NCBI RefSeq assembly: GCF_900108365.1
Contig: NZ_FNWQ01000001.1
Coordinates: 558,001 to 622,000 of the forward strand
DNA length: 64,000 bases
Direction: 5' to 3'
Source: Chryseobacterium culicis
GTDB taxonomy: Bacteria; Bacteroidota; Bacteroidia; Flavobacteriales; Weeksellaceae
Part shown: positions 1 to 9,804 of the stretch, in pieces
Numbering within the stretch: the stretch's first letter is position 1
Layout of the letters: every line of letters starts with the position of its first letter
The notes under the pieces: model-generated
Database searches by the model: none
Seen by the model: only the letters and a program-made list of their open reading frames with translations
Told to the model about the DNA's origin: nothing
Made by a program: the position numbers and the translations under genes

Positions 1-1172
1 AAAAACAATATGAAGCAGGTATTGCATTCGAAGAAATCAACAGACAAGTTTCTGATGCTTTAAACAACTATGTTAATGAAAACAAATTAAGATTAGTTGG
101 TCAGCCTGTTCCTCAGCCAGTAAACGAATTAAATTACAACGCTGATCAAATAGAAGTTGCTTTCGAAGTAGGATATGAGCCTGAATTCACTATAGATTTA
201 GCTAAATATGAAGCTCCTCACTACAAAGTGGAAGCTTCTGAAAAAGAAATCAGCAAGAGTATTGAAAACATGCAGAAGCGTTTCGCGGAGCAGGTTCCTC
301 AAGATAAAATCACTAAAGATTCTTACATTGCTTTAGAAGTTTCTCAGGTTGTGGAAGAAGATGCTGAAGGAGAGCACCACCACCACCCAAAAAACCTTAC
401 GATTACTGCTGAAAACAAAGAAGCTTTCAAATTGGTAAAAGGTTTGAAAATGGAAGGGTCTGTAAAAGTAACGAAAGAAACTCTTGCAGGAGATGAAGAA
501 TTAGCTAAAGAGTTAGGATTCAGCAAGGAAGAAGTTGAGCACCTGCACCACAATGAAGTAGAAGTAAAAGTAAAAGATTTCTATACATTAAACTTGGCAG
601 AACTTAACCAGGATCTATTCGATAAAGTATACGGAGAAGGAAACATCAAGTCTGAAGAAGAGCTTAAAGAGAAAGTAAAAACTGAATTAGACGAGTACTT
701 CCAGCAAAATGCTGATGTTCACTTTGTGAATAAAGTATTAGAGCAGGTAACTGAGAAAGAAGAAGTAAAACTTCCTGAAACATTCCTTGTGAAGTGGTTA
801 TTATTCTCTAACCAGAATATCCAGTCTGAAGCACAGGCTCAGGAAATTCTTGAAGCTGAGAAAAATCAGTTGAGATACCAGATCATCGAAGGTAAATTGA
901 TGACTGATAACGAAATCAACCTGGATTATGCTGACGTATTGGCACAGGCTGAGCAGTTGGTGAAAAACCAATTGGCGATCTACGGAATCCACCATTTAGG
1001 GGATGAGGAAATCCAGAAATATGCTGTTGAAATGTTGAAAGACCAGGAGCAGGTAAGACAGATCTCTTCTGAAGTAGCAATGGCTAAACTGAAAGATGTA
1101 ATTCTTGAAAAAGCCAGCAAAAAAGAAACTAAAATTTCTCACGACGAATTTTTAGAAGAACTTAAGAAATAA
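1..1172 (+). CDS. tig: Trigger factor, 5' truncated by window edge
   Basis: Ribosome-associated chaperone and peptidyl-prolyl isomerase that receives nascent chains at the exit tunnel. The reading frame is open from base 3, so the gene enters from the left; about 389 C-terminal residues are visible and the start of the ribosome-binding domain is missing. What remains covers the end of the N-terminal domain, the PPIase-like middle domain and the helical C-terminal cradle, rich in Glu and Lys as usual. Odd point: the middle domain carries a GEHHHHPK cluster and a second EHLHHNE stretch, possible metal-binding sites. A strong terminator follows the stop codon, so it ends its transcription unit. 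Family assignment is confident from overall composition and domain order. Confidence 0.9.
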   Translation, partial: KQYEAGIAFEEINRQVSDALNNYVNENKLRLVGQPVPQPVNELNYNADQIEVAFEVGYEPEFTIDLAKYEAPHYKVEASEKEISKSIENMQKRFAEQVPQDKITKDSYIALEVSQVVEEDAEGEHHHHPKNLTITAENKEAFKLVKGLKMEGSVKVTKETLAGDEELAKELGFSKEEVEHLHHNEVEVKVKDFYTLNLAELNQDLFDKVYGEGNIKSEEELKEKVKTELDEYFQQNADVHFVNKVLEQVTEKEEVKLPETFLVKWLLFSNQNIQSEAQAQEILEAEKNQLRYQIIEGKLMTDNEINLDYADVLAQAEQLVKNQLAIYGIHHLGDEEIQKYAVEMLKDQEQVRQISSEVAMAKLKDVILEKASKKETKISHDEFLEELKK

Positions 1173-1193
1173 TTATAGTCAGATATAAATATT

Positions 1194-1224
1194 CAAAAAC
1201 CGCCATTTTTTGGCGGTTTTTTTA
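1194..1224 (+). terminator. Intrinsic terminator after trigger factor
   Basis: The inverted repeat aaccgcca / tggcggtt is closed by a short T-rich loop and followed by a run of T. It lies about 20 nt after the tig stop codon. Confidence 0.85.
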
Positions 1225-1350
1225 TTATAGATCCATCCTGCAGCATAATCAGTCTGCGCAGTTCATGCACCAATCATCAGTCATTACTCATTATTTAATT
1301 TGTATGTCCGTCAATATTCCTATATTTACCCAATAAACTTTATTATAAAT

Positions 1351-2037
1351 ATGAAAAAGATCATCATTCCGTTTTTCTGTGCTGTGCTGTTTTCAGTGCC
1401 GGCAGCGGCTCAGAAAAAAGGAGCTGCTTCTCCTAAAACAGAAGCTGTACAATCAAAACTGACTCCTAAGGAAGTTATTGATAATTATTTCAAAGCTCTG
1501 GGAGGAAAAGATAAATTAGACGCCGTAAAATCTACCATTACTGATAATACAGTTGCTGTTCAGGGAATGGAAATCCAAATGACAACTAAAAAGTTAGGAA
1601 ATAAGTTCAAATCTGTACAGTCTTTCATGGGCAAAGAAATGGTTCAGTTTTTTGATGGCGAGAAAGGTTATTTTGATCAGATGGGGACTAAAACAGATAT
1701 TCCTGCTGACAAGATTGCTGAATTGAAAAAAGGAAAGCCGATTGATGCTTTAGCTTTTGATGCTTCTAATTTCCAGACGGTATCTACAGAAAAACTGGAT
1801 GGAAAAGATTACAACGTATTGTCTTCAGACAAAGGAAAGTTTTATTTCGATGCCGGAACCGGTCTTTTGTATAAAACCAATGCCGGAGAGGGAAATGCAA
1901 CCATTAAAAGTTATATGACTGTAGACGGATTACAGTTTCCTGCGGAAGTAGATGCCGAAGGAGGAGGCCAGAAAATGACCATCAAAACTACCAAAGTGGT
2001 AATCAATTCCGGAGTTACGGATGCTGATTTTAAATAA
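1351..2037 (+). CDS. Secreted LolA-like/M16-associated domain protein
   Basis: A 228-residue exported protein of unknown biochemical role. The start was set at the ATG before MKKIIIPFF because it gives a clean signal peptide (cleavage after AAAQ); an upstream in-frame start would put 17 extra hydrophilic residues before it. The mature part opens with the motif KEVIDNYFKALGGKDKL and then shows short beta strands, a pattern I associate with the LolA/LppX-like domain that many Bacteroidetes M16 peptidases carry at their C-terminus. Here the domain stands alone, directly upstream of two M16 peptidases that lack it. A terminator separates it from them, so they are neighbours rather than one operon. 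Function inferred only loosely: possibly a carrier or accessory factor in the periplasm. Confidence 0.65.
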   Translation: MKKIIIPFFCAVLFSVPAAAQKKGAASPKTEAVQSKLTPKEVIDNYFKALGGKDKLDAVKSTITDNTVAVQGMEIQMTTKKLGNKFKSVQSFMGKEMVQFFDGEKGYFDQMGTKTDIPADKIAELKKGKPIDALAFDASNFQTVSTEKLDGKDYNVLSSDKGKFYFDAGTGLLYKTNAGEGNATIKSYMTVDGLQFPAEVDAEGGGQKMTIKTTKVVINSGVTDADFK

Positions 2038-2057
2038 AAAATTACTTTTTAAGAAAT

Positions 2058-2085
2058 AAAAACCGGGAATTTTCCCGGTTTTTTA
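2058..2085 (+). terminator. Intrinsic terminator
   Basis: Stem aaccggga / tcccggtt with an A/T loop, followed by TTTT. It ends the LolA-like gene. Confidence 0.85.
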
Positions 2086-2189
2086 GTTTTTTAATACTTT
2101 TAACTCAAATTTAACTACAAATTTTTAAGATACTATTTCTTCACTTATAAAGAATTGATACTTTTGGCACGTAAATAAAATCAATAACC

Positions 2190-5054
2190 ATGAAAAAAGT
2201 ATTATCTTCATTTGCAGTCATTTTCCTGATGTCTGCGAATACCTTTGGACAGAATATCCCTGTGGATCCGTCCGTAAGAATCGGTACCCTTTCCAACGGA
2301 ATGAAGTACTACATCAAAAAAAATACCTTACCTGAGAAAAAAGTAGATTTCCGCCTGGCCATTAATGCCGGATCTATTCTTGAAGACGAAAATCAAAGAG
2401 GACTGGCTCACTTTATGGAGCACATGAACTTCAACGGAACCAAAAATTTTCCTGATAATAAATTAGTGGATTTTTTGCAGTCTATCGGGGTAAAATTTGG
2501 CCAGCACCTGAATGCTTACACCAGTTTTGACGAAACCGTCTATATGCTCCCTGTTCCATTGGATAAACCAGGAAATCTGGATGCCGGGCTGAAAGTAATG
2601 GAAGACTGGGCATTTAATGCCACTCTTTCTGACGAGCAGATTAATAAAGAGCGAGGAGTAGTGCTTGAAGAGTTAAGATTAGGTCTGGGACCGGATAAAA
2701 GAATGATGGATAAATATCTTCCAAAGTTTTTATACAAATCTCAATATGCAGAAAGGCTTCCGATCGGGAAAAAAGAAATATTGGAAAATTTCAAACCTGA
2801 TGTAGTGAGAAAATTTCATCAGGACTGGTACAGACCAGATCTCATGGCAATTGTAGTAGTGGGAGACATCAATGTAGATGAAATCGAAAAAAAGATCAAG
2901 GATAACTTCAGTAAATATAAAAATCCTTCAAAACCCAGAGAGAGAAAATCTTTTGATCTTCCGAATCACAAAGAAACATTGGTGGCTATTGAAACAGACC
3001 CCGATGCTACCAATTCGATGGTACAGTTTATTATGAAAGATACTGAGGCCTATAAACCGGATGTAACGGTAGAGCAGTATAATCAGAGCATTATAGAAAA
3101 CCTTTCAACCACCATGTTGAATAACAGATTGAGAGAGCTGATCAATTCTACCAATCCGCCTTTTACTTTCGGTTCTGTATACCACGGAGGTACGTATGCG
3201 AGAAGCAAAGAAGCTTTCCAGGGATTTGCCATGGTAAAAGAAGGAAACCAGCTGAGTGCACTGAAAGTTCTTTTGGAAGAAGTGGAAAGAGCAAAAAGAT
3301 TCGGATTTACCCAATCTGAACTTGACAGAGCTAAATCCCAGGTGCTTTCTAACCTTGAAAGATCTTATAACAATAAAGATAAAACAGAAAGCGGAATGCT
3401 GGTAGATGAGTATGTAAGAAACTTCCTTGAGCAGGAGCCAATCCCTGGAATTGCATGGGAATATGAAGATACCAAATCTTTCTTGCCGTCCGTTACTCTG
3501 GCACAAACCAATGAAATCATCAAGAAAATGGTGAAAGATGACAGCCGGGTGATTGTGATGACAGGTCCTAAAAAAGATAATGTAAACATGCCGACAGAAG
3601 CAATGGTTCTGAATACATTTGATGCTGTGAAAACGGCAGACCTTAAGCCTTATGAAGAAAAGGAAACCATCAAAAATCTGATAAAACCATTCAAATCTGA
3701 AGGTAAAATTGCCAAAACAGAAACCGATGCCAAGCTAGGAACAACAACGTGGACCCTAAGTAACGGAGCAAAAGTTACGTTCAAGAAAACAGATTTTAAA
3801 GATGACGAAATTGTATTCACAGCAAGAAGTTTAGGAGGTACTTCTCTTATCCCCGATGCAGATTACAACAAAACACAGTTTGCATTTTCTGCCTTAACAG
3901 AAGCTGGAGTAGGGGGAATCTCCAAGGCAGATCTTACCAATTATCTTGCCGGTAAGCAGGTTGCAGTAAATCCTATGGTGGGTACTCTTTATGAAGGGGT
4001 TTCAGGAAGAACCACCCAAAAAGATCTAGGAACGGCCATGGAACTGATATATGCTTATTTTACAAGCTTAAATTACAATCCTGCTTCATTTAATGCTTAC
4101 AAAGAAAAACAGTCAGCCATGCTGAGTAACCTGTTATCAAATCCTCAGGCTTATTTCTCTAACGAGCATGCTAAATTTATGAACCAGAAAAACCCTAGAT
4201 TCATCGGGGTGTTCCCAATGGAAAAAGACTGGGCCAATACAGACTATAAAAAAGCATATGATATCTACAAAGATAAATTTGCCAATGCCGGAAACTTCCA
4301 GTTTTATTTCGTAGGAAATATTGACGAAGCTAAGTTTAAGGATCAGATTCTTCAGTATATTGCCAGCCTGCCTTCATCAGGAAAAACAACTACATTCAAA
4401 GATACAGGGTACAGAACAATAACTGGAGACTACACAAAAGTATACAAAAAAGGAAAAGATCCTAAGAGCATGGTATCTATCTCCTATAGTGGAGAAGCAC
4501 CTTACAATGAAAAAGAAGCTTTGGCTCTTTCTGCCCTTGGAGAAGTAGCCACCATCAAGGTAATTGAAAAATTAAGAGAAGATGAAAGCGGTATCTACGG
4601 AGGCGGCGCAAGGGGAGGAATGAACAAAATACCTTATGGCACTTACAGCTTCGGAATCAATTTCCCTTGTGGTCCGGAGAATGCAGATAAGCTGACTAAA
4701 AGCGCCATTGCAGAACTTCAGAAACTGATTGACAATGGTCCGGAACAAAAAGATCTCGATAAATACAAAGAAGGAGAATACAATGACAATAAAACAGAAC
4801 TTAAAGACAACATGTTCTGGATGAATGCTATTGCTAAAAATCAGTTGGACGGAAGTGATAAATATGCTATTCTGAACTATCAGGATAAAGTAAAAGCACT
4901 TACGGTAAAAGATCTTCAGGACGTTGCTAAAAAATACCTTACAAAAGGAAGAATTACAGCAACACTAATGCCGGAAGACGGCTGGGAAAAAGCTAAAAAT
5001 GATGAGCCTAAAAAAGCTGAGACCACAACTGCAAAAGCAGGTGCTGTTAATTGA
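2190..5054 (+). CDS. Secreted M16 family zinc metallopeptidase, copy 1
   Basis: A 954-residue pitrilysin/insulinase-type protease with a signal peptide (first 20 residues, ending TFGQ), so periplasmic or outer-membrane associated. The inverted zinc motif HFMEH is present (His74, Glu77 as catalytic base, His78) and the third ligand is predicted at Glu154 in the NKERGV segment. Two M16 halves follow, the second (about residues 510-930) without the zinc motif, as usual for this family. A T/K-rich tail ends the protein. It is followed 300 bp later by a close paralogue. A putative promoter TACTTTTG lies about 25 nt before the start. Its substrate cannot be told from sequence. Confidence 0.92.
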   Translation: MKKVLSSFAVIFLMSANTFGQNIPVDPSVRIGTLSNGMKYYIKKNTLPEKKVDFRLAINAGSILEDENQRGLAHFMEHMNFNGTKNFPDNKLVDFLQSIGVKFGQHLNAYTSFDETVYMLPVPLDKPGNLDAGLKVMEDWAFNATLSDEQINKERGVVLEELRLGLGPDKRMMDKYLPKFLYKSQYAERLPIGKKEILENFKPDVVRKFHQDWYRPDLMAIVVVGDINVDEIEKKIKDNFSKYKNPSKPRERKSFDLPNHKETLVAIETDPDATNSMVQFIMKDTEAYKPDVTVEQYNQSIIENLSTTMLNNRLRELINSTNPPFTFGSVYHGGTYARSKEAFQGFAMVKEGNQLSALKVLLEEVERAKRFGFTQSELDRAKSQVLSNLERSYNNKDKTESGMLVDEYVRNFLEQEPIPGIAWEYEDTKSFLPSVTLAQTNEIIKKMVKDDSRVIVMTGPKKDNVNMPTEAMVLNTFDAVKTADLKPYEEKETIKNLIKPFKSEGKIAKTETDAKLGTTTWTLSNGAKVTFKKTDFKDDEIVFTARSLGGTSLIPDADYNKTQFAFSALTEAGVGGISKADLTNYLAGKQVAVNPMVGTLYEGVSGRTTQKDLGTAMELIYAYFTSLNYNPASFNAYKEKQSAMLSNLLSNPQAYFSNEHAKFMNQKNPRFIGVFPMEKDWANTDYKKAYDIYKDKFANAGNFQFYFVGNIDEAKFKDQILQYIASLPSSGKTTTFKDTGYRTITGDYTKVYKKGKDPKSMVSISYSGEAPYNEKEALALSALGEVATIKVIEKLREDESGIYGGGARGGMNKIPYGTYSFGINFPCGPENADKLTKSAIAELQKLIDNGPEQKDLDKYKEGEYNDNKTELKDNMFWMNAIAKNQLDGSDKYAILNYQDKVKALTVKDLQDVAKKYLTKGRITATLMPEDGWEKAKNDEPKKAETTTAKAGAVN

Positions 5055-5075
5055 TTTTTTTTACTTAAAATAAGA

Positions 5076-5106
5076 AAAACCGTTGTAGTTTACAGCGGTT
5101 TTTTTT
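5076..5106 (+). terminator. Intrinsic terminator after M16 copy 1
   Basis: Stem aaccgttgta / tacagcggtt (one G-T pair) with a short loop and a run of eight T. It shows that the two M16 copies are separate transcription units. Confidence 0.85.
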
Positions 5107-5354
5107 GTTGATATGAATAATTTAATGCTGAAGTAGCCATAATTTCTGGCTAAATGAAGAAAATGTCTTATTTTTAATTAGTCTATTTTAAATAATTAGC
5201 GAATGTTTTTAATTAAAATTTAATTTTATCAACATAAAAGAAACAATTTATTTTCAATTTGTAATATTTAAATTTTTTAACGCGAATTTAACCGTTTGGC
5301 AGAAGCCGGCTGAGCACAGATTTGATATTTTTACCTGTCAAAAAATTAATGTAG
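5107..5354. other. AT-rich spacer between the two M16 genes
   Basis: Together with the preceding terminator this spans about 300 bases. I see no reading frame. It holds one small hairpin (agcca / tggct near 5134-5152) and presumably the promoter of copy 2; the closest -7 match is TATTTTTA near 5326. Confidence 0.6.
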
Positions 5355-8183
5355 ATGAAAAAAGTATTATCTTCGTTTTCAGTCGTCTTTCTGATGGCTG
5401 CAAATGTTTTCGGGCAGAACATCCCTGTGGATCCTTCTGTAAAAATAGGTACCCTTTCCAACGGAATGAAGTACTACATCAAAAAAAACGCTCTGCCTGA
5501 AAAAAAGGTAGAATTCCGTCTGGCAGTCAATGCCGGATCTATTCTTGAAGACGAAAATCAAAGAGGACTGGCCCACTTTATGGAGCATATGAACTTCAAT
5601 GGAACCAAACATTTTCCTGATAATAAATTAGTGGATTTTTTGCAGTCTATAGGAATAAAGTTCGGGCAGCATCTTAATGCGTACACTGGCTTTGACGAAA
5701 CCGTTTATATGCTTCCTGTTCCGTTGGATAAGCCCGGGAATCTGGATGCCGGGCTGAAAGTAATAGAAGACTGGGCATTTAACGCCACTCTTTCTGACGA
5801 GCAGATCAATAAAGAACGAGGAGTTGTGATGGAAGAACTAAGATTAGGTCTTGGACCCGATAAAAGAATGATGGATAAATATCTTCCAAAACTTTTATAT
5901 AAATCTCAATATGCTGACAGACTTCCGATCGGAAAAAAAGAGGTCATTGAAAATTGTAAACCTGATGTCATCAGAAAATTCTATAAGGACTGGTACAGAC
6001 CGGATCTCATGGCGATTGTAGTAGTGGGAGATATCAATGTAGAGGAAATTGAAAAAAAAATCAAGGATAACTTCAGTAAATATAAAAACCCCTCCAATCC
6101 CAGAGAAAGAAAATCATTTGATCTTCCTAATCATAAAGAAGCACAGGTAGCTATTGAAACAGATCCTGATGCTACGGGTTCCGCAGTACTTTTTGCTATT
6201 AAAGACTCTGAGCTTTACCAGCCTGATCTAACTGTTCAGCAGTATGACGAAAGTATTGTGGAAGGGCTAATGAATATGATGTTGAACAGCAGATTGGCTG
6301 AATTGGTCAACGCTGCCAATCCCCCTTTTACTTATGGTTCCGTATACCATGGAGGAACCTATGTAAGAACAAAAGAAGCATTTCAGGCATCAGCCACTAC
6401 TAAAGACGGTGACCAGCTGAATGCACTTAAAGTTCTTTTGGAAGAAGTGGAAAGAGCAAAAAGATTTGGATTTACCCAATCTGAACTGGACAGAGCCAAA
6501 GAACAGATGCTTTCTTCTTATGAATGGGCGTACAATAACAGAGAGAAGAACCAAAGCGGTGAACTGATTGATGGATACGTAAGCAATTTTCTAAGACAGG
6601 AACCCATTCCCGGAATTACCTGGGGATATGAACATATTAAAAAAGTTCTTCCAGCCATAAGCTTGACACAGACCAATGAACTCATCAAAAAGCTGGTAAA
6701 AGATGACAGCAGGGTGATTGTTCTTACAGGCCCCCAAAAAGATACGATTAAAATGCCGACAGAAGCCATGGTTTTGAACACTTTTAATTCGGTAAAAATG
6801 GCAGATCTGAAGCCTTATGAGGAAAAAAGTAAAGTTGAGAGCTTAGTAAAACCATTCAGATCAGAAGGTAAAATTACCGCTGCAGAAACAGATGCTAAGC
6901 TGGGCACAACCACCTGGACCTTAAGCAACGGAGCTAAAGTGACCTTCAAAAAGACAGACTTTAAAGATGATGAAATTGTATTTTCGGCAATAAGCCTGGG
7001 AGGTGTATCTGTCATTCCCGATGACGATTATAATAAAACAAAATTCGCTTTCGATGCTTTGCTGGAAGCTGGATTAGCAGGACTTTCCAAAACCGATCTC
7101 TCTCATTATCTTGCAGGGAAACAAGTGAGTGTAAGCTCTTATATCGGAGGGCCGGCAGAGGGGATTTCAGGAACAAGCTCAAAAAAAGATTTAAAAACAG
7201 CGATGGAGCTGATCTATGCTTGTTTTACAGACCTTAATTACAATCCTGAGGCATTCAACACTTATAAATCCAAGAAGTCTGCTATGCTTTCCAATGTAAA
7301 TTCTGATCCTCAATATTATTTTTCCAATGAATATTCAAAGTTTATCAATCAGAAAAATCCAAGATTTACCAGTCTTGAACCTACTGAAAAGGATTGGGCA
7401 AATACCGATTATAAGAAAGCCTATGAGATCTACAAACAAAAATTTGCCAATGCAGGTAATTTTCATTTCTATTTTGTTGGAAATATAAATGAAGAACAGC
7501 TTAAGAAAGAGGTACTGCAGTATATTGCATCACTTCCTTCAACAGGAAAATCATCAGCATTTAAAGATACAGGTTACAGACCTCTGACAGGAGAATTTAC
7601 AAAGATTTATAAAAAAGGAAAAGAGCCGAAGAGTCTCGTGGCAATATCCTACAGTGGAGAAGCTCCTTACAGTCAGAAAGAGGGCATAGCACTTTCTGCT
7701 CTTGGTGAAGTTGCTACCATTAAAATTCTTGAAAAACTAAGGGAAGAAGAAAGTGGAATCTACGGTGGTGGTGCAAGCGGAAGCTTTAGTAAAATTCCAT
7801 ATAGCGCTTATGATTTTACGGTCAATTTCCCTTGCGGTCCTGAAAATGTAGATAAGCTGATAAAAAGTACAATGGCTGAAATACAAAAATTTATAGATAA
7901 GGGCCCTGAGCAAAAAGACCTTGATAAATACAAAGAAGGAGAATATAATGAATATACTACAAGCCTTAAAGACAATGGCTTCTGGTTACAGGGAATTTCT
8001 CAGAATCAGCTGGATGGCAGTGATCAATATGACATCCTGAATTTCTTTGATAAACTACAGGCACTTACGGTAAAAGATCTTCAGGAGGTTGCTAAAAAAT
8101 ATCTTACAAAAGAAAAACAGATAGCCATCCTGATGCCGGAAGACGGCTGGGAAAAAGCTAAAAATGATATGTCCGAAAAATAG
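5355..8183 (+). CDS. Secreted M16 family zinc metallopeptidase, copy 2
   Basis: A 942-residue paralogue of the preceding protease, aligned to it over the whole length with hardly any gaps in the N-terminal half. Signal peptide (ending VFGQ), HFMEH zinc motif (His74, Glu77, His78) and Glu154 are all retained, so both copies look catalytically competent. Nucleotide identity persists in blocks: 41 identical bases at 5448-5488 versus 2283-2323 and 44 at 5529-5572 versus 2364-2407. The T/K/A-rich tail of copy 1 is missing. Divergence is strongest around residues 275-400 and 580-660, so the substrates may differ. The gene has its own leader and terminator and is presumably expressed independently. 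Confidence 0.92.
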   Translation: MKKVLSSFSVVFLMAANVFGQNIPVDPSVKIGTLSNGMKYYIKKNALPEKKVEFRLAVNAGSILEDENQRGLAHFMEHMNFNGTKHFPDNKLVDFLQSIGIKFGQHLNAYTGFDETVYMLPVPLDKPGNLDAGLKVIEDWAFNATLSDEQINKERGVVMEELRLGLGPDKRMMDKYLPKLLYKSQYADRLPIGKKEVIENCKPDVIRKFYKDWYRPDLMAIVVVGDINVEEIEKKIKDNFSKYKNPSNPRERKSFDLPNHKEAQVAIETDPDATGSAVLFAIKDSELYQPDLTVQQYDESIVEGLMNMMLNSRLAELVNAANPPFTYGSVYHGGTYVRTKEAFQASATTKDGDQLNALKVLLEEVERAKRFGFTQSELDRAKEQMLSSYEWAYNNREKNQSGELIDGYVSNFLRQEPIPGITWGYEHIKKVLPAISLTQTNELIKKLVKDDSRVIVLTGPQKDTIKMPTEAMVLNTFNSVKMADLKPYEEKSKVESLVKPFRSEGKITAAETDAKLGTTTWTLSNGAKVTFKKTDFKDDEIVFSAISLGGVSVIPDDDYNKTKFAFDALLEAGLAGLSKTDLSHYLAGKQVSVSSYIGGPAEGISGTSSKKDLKTAMELIYACFTDLNYNPEAFNTYKSKKSAMLSNVNSDPQYYFSNEYSKFINQKNPRFTSLEPTEKDWANTDYKKAYEIYKQKFANAGNFHFYFVGNINEEQLKKEVLQYIASLPSTGKSSAFKDTGYRPLTGEFTKIYKKGKEPKSLVAISYSGEAPYSQKEGIALSALGEVATIKILEKLREEESGIYGGGASGSFSKIPYSAYDFTVNFPCGPENVDKLIKSTMAEIQKFIDKGPEQKDLDKYKEGEYNEYTTSLKDNGFWLQGISQNQLDGSDQYDILNFFDKLQALTVKDLQEVAKKYLTKEKQIAILMPEDGWEKAKNDMSEK

Positions 8184-8213
8184 AAAACAAAAGGCATTAT
8201 CTTTTATTTACAT

Positions 8214-8243
8214 AAAAACCGCAGAGTACTCTGCGGTTTTTGT
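8214..8243. terminator. Bidirectional intrinsic terminator between convergent genes
   Basis: Perfect palindrome aaaaccgcagagtactctgc continuing to ggtttt, with A on the left and T on the right. It serves M16 copy 2 and the leftward DUF3109 operon. Confidence 0.85.
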
Positions 8244-8265
8244 TATTAATTCAAATTCTTACCGG

Positions 8266-8850
8266 TTAAGAACCATATTCTTTTTTCCATTCTTCAGCAG
8301 CTTCGCTCAGAACAGTATAAAATTCTTCACCGTACTTTCGCGTCAATGGAGTCTTTAAAAACTTATAAACAGGAACCTGAAGCTCTTTTCCAAGCGTACA
8401 GGCATCGCTGCATACATTCCATTCATGATAATTCAAAGCAGTAAATGCAGAATATTCCGTCACACGAATTGGGTAAAGGTGGCATGAAATAGGTTTCTGC
8501 CAGTCTACAGCACCATCTTCATATGCTTTTTCAATCCCGCATTTGGTAATTCCTTTTTCGTCAAACGTTACATAAGCACATTCGCGGTTCTCCACCATAG
8601 GAGTAACATACATTCCGTCGTGCGGATCAGTAGTCCATGTTCCCTGTTCTTCCAGGGCTTTGATTCCTTCCTGAGTAAGGTAAGGCTTTATCTGATCAAA
8701 AATACTGTCCAATATCTCCAGCTCGTTTTTATCCAACGGAGCTCCTACATCTCCTTCCACACAACATGCACCCTTACATTTCGAAAGGTTGCAAACAAAT
8801 TCTTCGGAAAAAATTTCCTCAGAAATCAATTTATCGTCTATCTGAATCAT
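8266..8850 (-). CDS. DUF3109 family cysteine-rich protein
   Basis: A 194-residue cytoplasmic protein of the DUF3109 family, related to YkgJ-type Fe-S/zinc cluster proteins. The N-terminal CNLSKCKGACCVEGD motif and the further Cys residues in ECAYV, TKCGIEKAYEDG, ISCHLYPIRV and NVCSDACTLG give the spaced cysteines expected of that family. Function in the family is unproven; cluster or metal binding is inference. The gene lies 6 nt downstream of the DUF6427 gene on the same strand and is surely co-transcribed with it. Confidence 0.8.
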   Translation of the reverse strand: MIQIDDKLISEEIFSEEFVCNLSKCKGACCVEGDVGAPLDKNELEILDSIFDQIKPYLTQEGIKALEEQGTWTTDPHDGMYVTPMVENRECAYVTFDEKGITKCGIEKAYEDGAVDWQKPISCHLYPIRVTEYSAFTALNYHEWNVCSDACTLGKELQVPVYKFLKTPLTRKYGEEFYTVLSEAAEEWKKEYGS

Positions 8851-8856
8851 AATTTT

Positions 8857-9762
8857 TTAAAATAAATCAAAAACTGTACCCGCTTTAAAGGCCAGTAAAC
8901 TAACAATAATAAGCCATAAGCTGGCCTCCTGCATCCAATATTTGGGTAAGAATCTCAACATTCTGCTCAGAATAATGCTTGAAGGAAATGCCAGAAGCAG
9001 CAGATATTCATAGCTCTTATTCATGTAAAGAATGATGGAAATTAGCTGAGCTACAGAAAAGACCAGCAGAAAGGTGTACTTATATCTGCTTATCGGGCTT
9101 TTCTTATTGTAATTTTTAAAATGGTCATACACTGCATATATAAGCATCAGTACCACAGGGATCAGTGGTAAAAGCTCCGTATAATCCGTTACTGGTTTCA
9201 TCTTTCCAAAAGGAAAGTAATCCAGATTCCAAGAGGTAAACTGAACGAAATACATCACAGAAAAATAACTGAAGGTAATCAGAACAATCCCCAGCAGGAA
9301 TCTGAAAATATTCAGTCCGATCTTGGCAGACGTTGCAATCACGTGAATGATCACAAAAACAGCCATAGGCCACGTAGTAGGAAGGAAAATAAAGTTGAGC
9401 GCCACAATAGCTCCTACCAGTACATATGATTTCTTCCGGATATCTTCATCTGCGCTCGTCAGAAGGAGAATTAAAAACGAATTGGTAAGCAGTGAAACCG
9501 CAATTCCTATATCCAGATTTCCGGGATAAAGCCCAAAAATGAAAAAAGTGTATAAGAATAATGGCAGATGCGTCTGATAATTAAGGGCAATACTGTGAAA
9601 ACAAAAATATCCCAAGGCAATTCCCAGAAAAGTTATTCCGGCAACTATAGCTTCGTAAGTGTTGAAATTCAGTATGTTAAATATTACGACTACTAAAAGA
9701 AGAAAACCAATATAAACAGGAATTGAAAAAATATTGCTTTCTTTTGAAAGTAATTTAAACAT
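8857..9762 (-). CDS. DUF6427 family multi-pass membrane protein
   Basis: A 301-residue inner-membrane protein with about eight to nine hydrophobic segments and hardly any soluble domain. It matches the Bacteroidetes family DUF6427, whose members I recall next to DUF6341 genes, as here. Function unknown. It is the first gene of a two-gene leftward operon with the DUF3109 gene, and its promoter region overlaps that of the divergent DUF6341 gene (see the -7 boxes at 9769-9786). Confidence 0.75.
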   Translation of the reverse strand: MFKLLSKESNIFSIPVYIGFLLLVVVIFNILNFNTYEAIVAGITFLGIALGYFCFHSIALNYQTHLPLFLYTFFIFGLYPGNLDIGIAVSLLTNSFLILLLTSADEDIRKKSYVLVGAIVALNFIFLPTTWPMAVFVIIHVIATSAKIGLNIFRFLLGIVLITFSYFSVMYFVQFTSWNLDYFPFGKMKPVTDYTELLPLIPVVLMLIYAVYDHFKNYNKKSPISRYKYTFLLVFSVAQLISIILYMNKSYEYLLLLAFPSSIILSRMLRFLPKYWMQEASLWLIIVSLLAFKAGTVFDLF

Positions 9763-9768
9763 TTTTTA

Positions 9769-9786
9769 TAAATTTGTACAAAGTTA
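9769..9786. promoter_or_regulatory. Interlocked divergent -7 boxes
   Basis: Rightward TAAATTTG at 9769-9776 and leftward TAACTTTG at 9786-9779, separated by two bases, so they share the palindromic centre TTTGTACAAA. The rightward box serves the DUF6341 gene, the leftward box the DUF6427 operon. A TTTTG at 9742-9746 could be the rightward -33 element. Confidence 0.6.
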
Positions 9787-9804
9787 ATTTAAAAAAGGAA
9801 AATA

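Noticed and set aside
3105..3589. 133- and 74-codon frames opposite M16 copy 1
   Set aside because: Shadow frames of a conserved protease; the coding strand has domain motifs and they do not.
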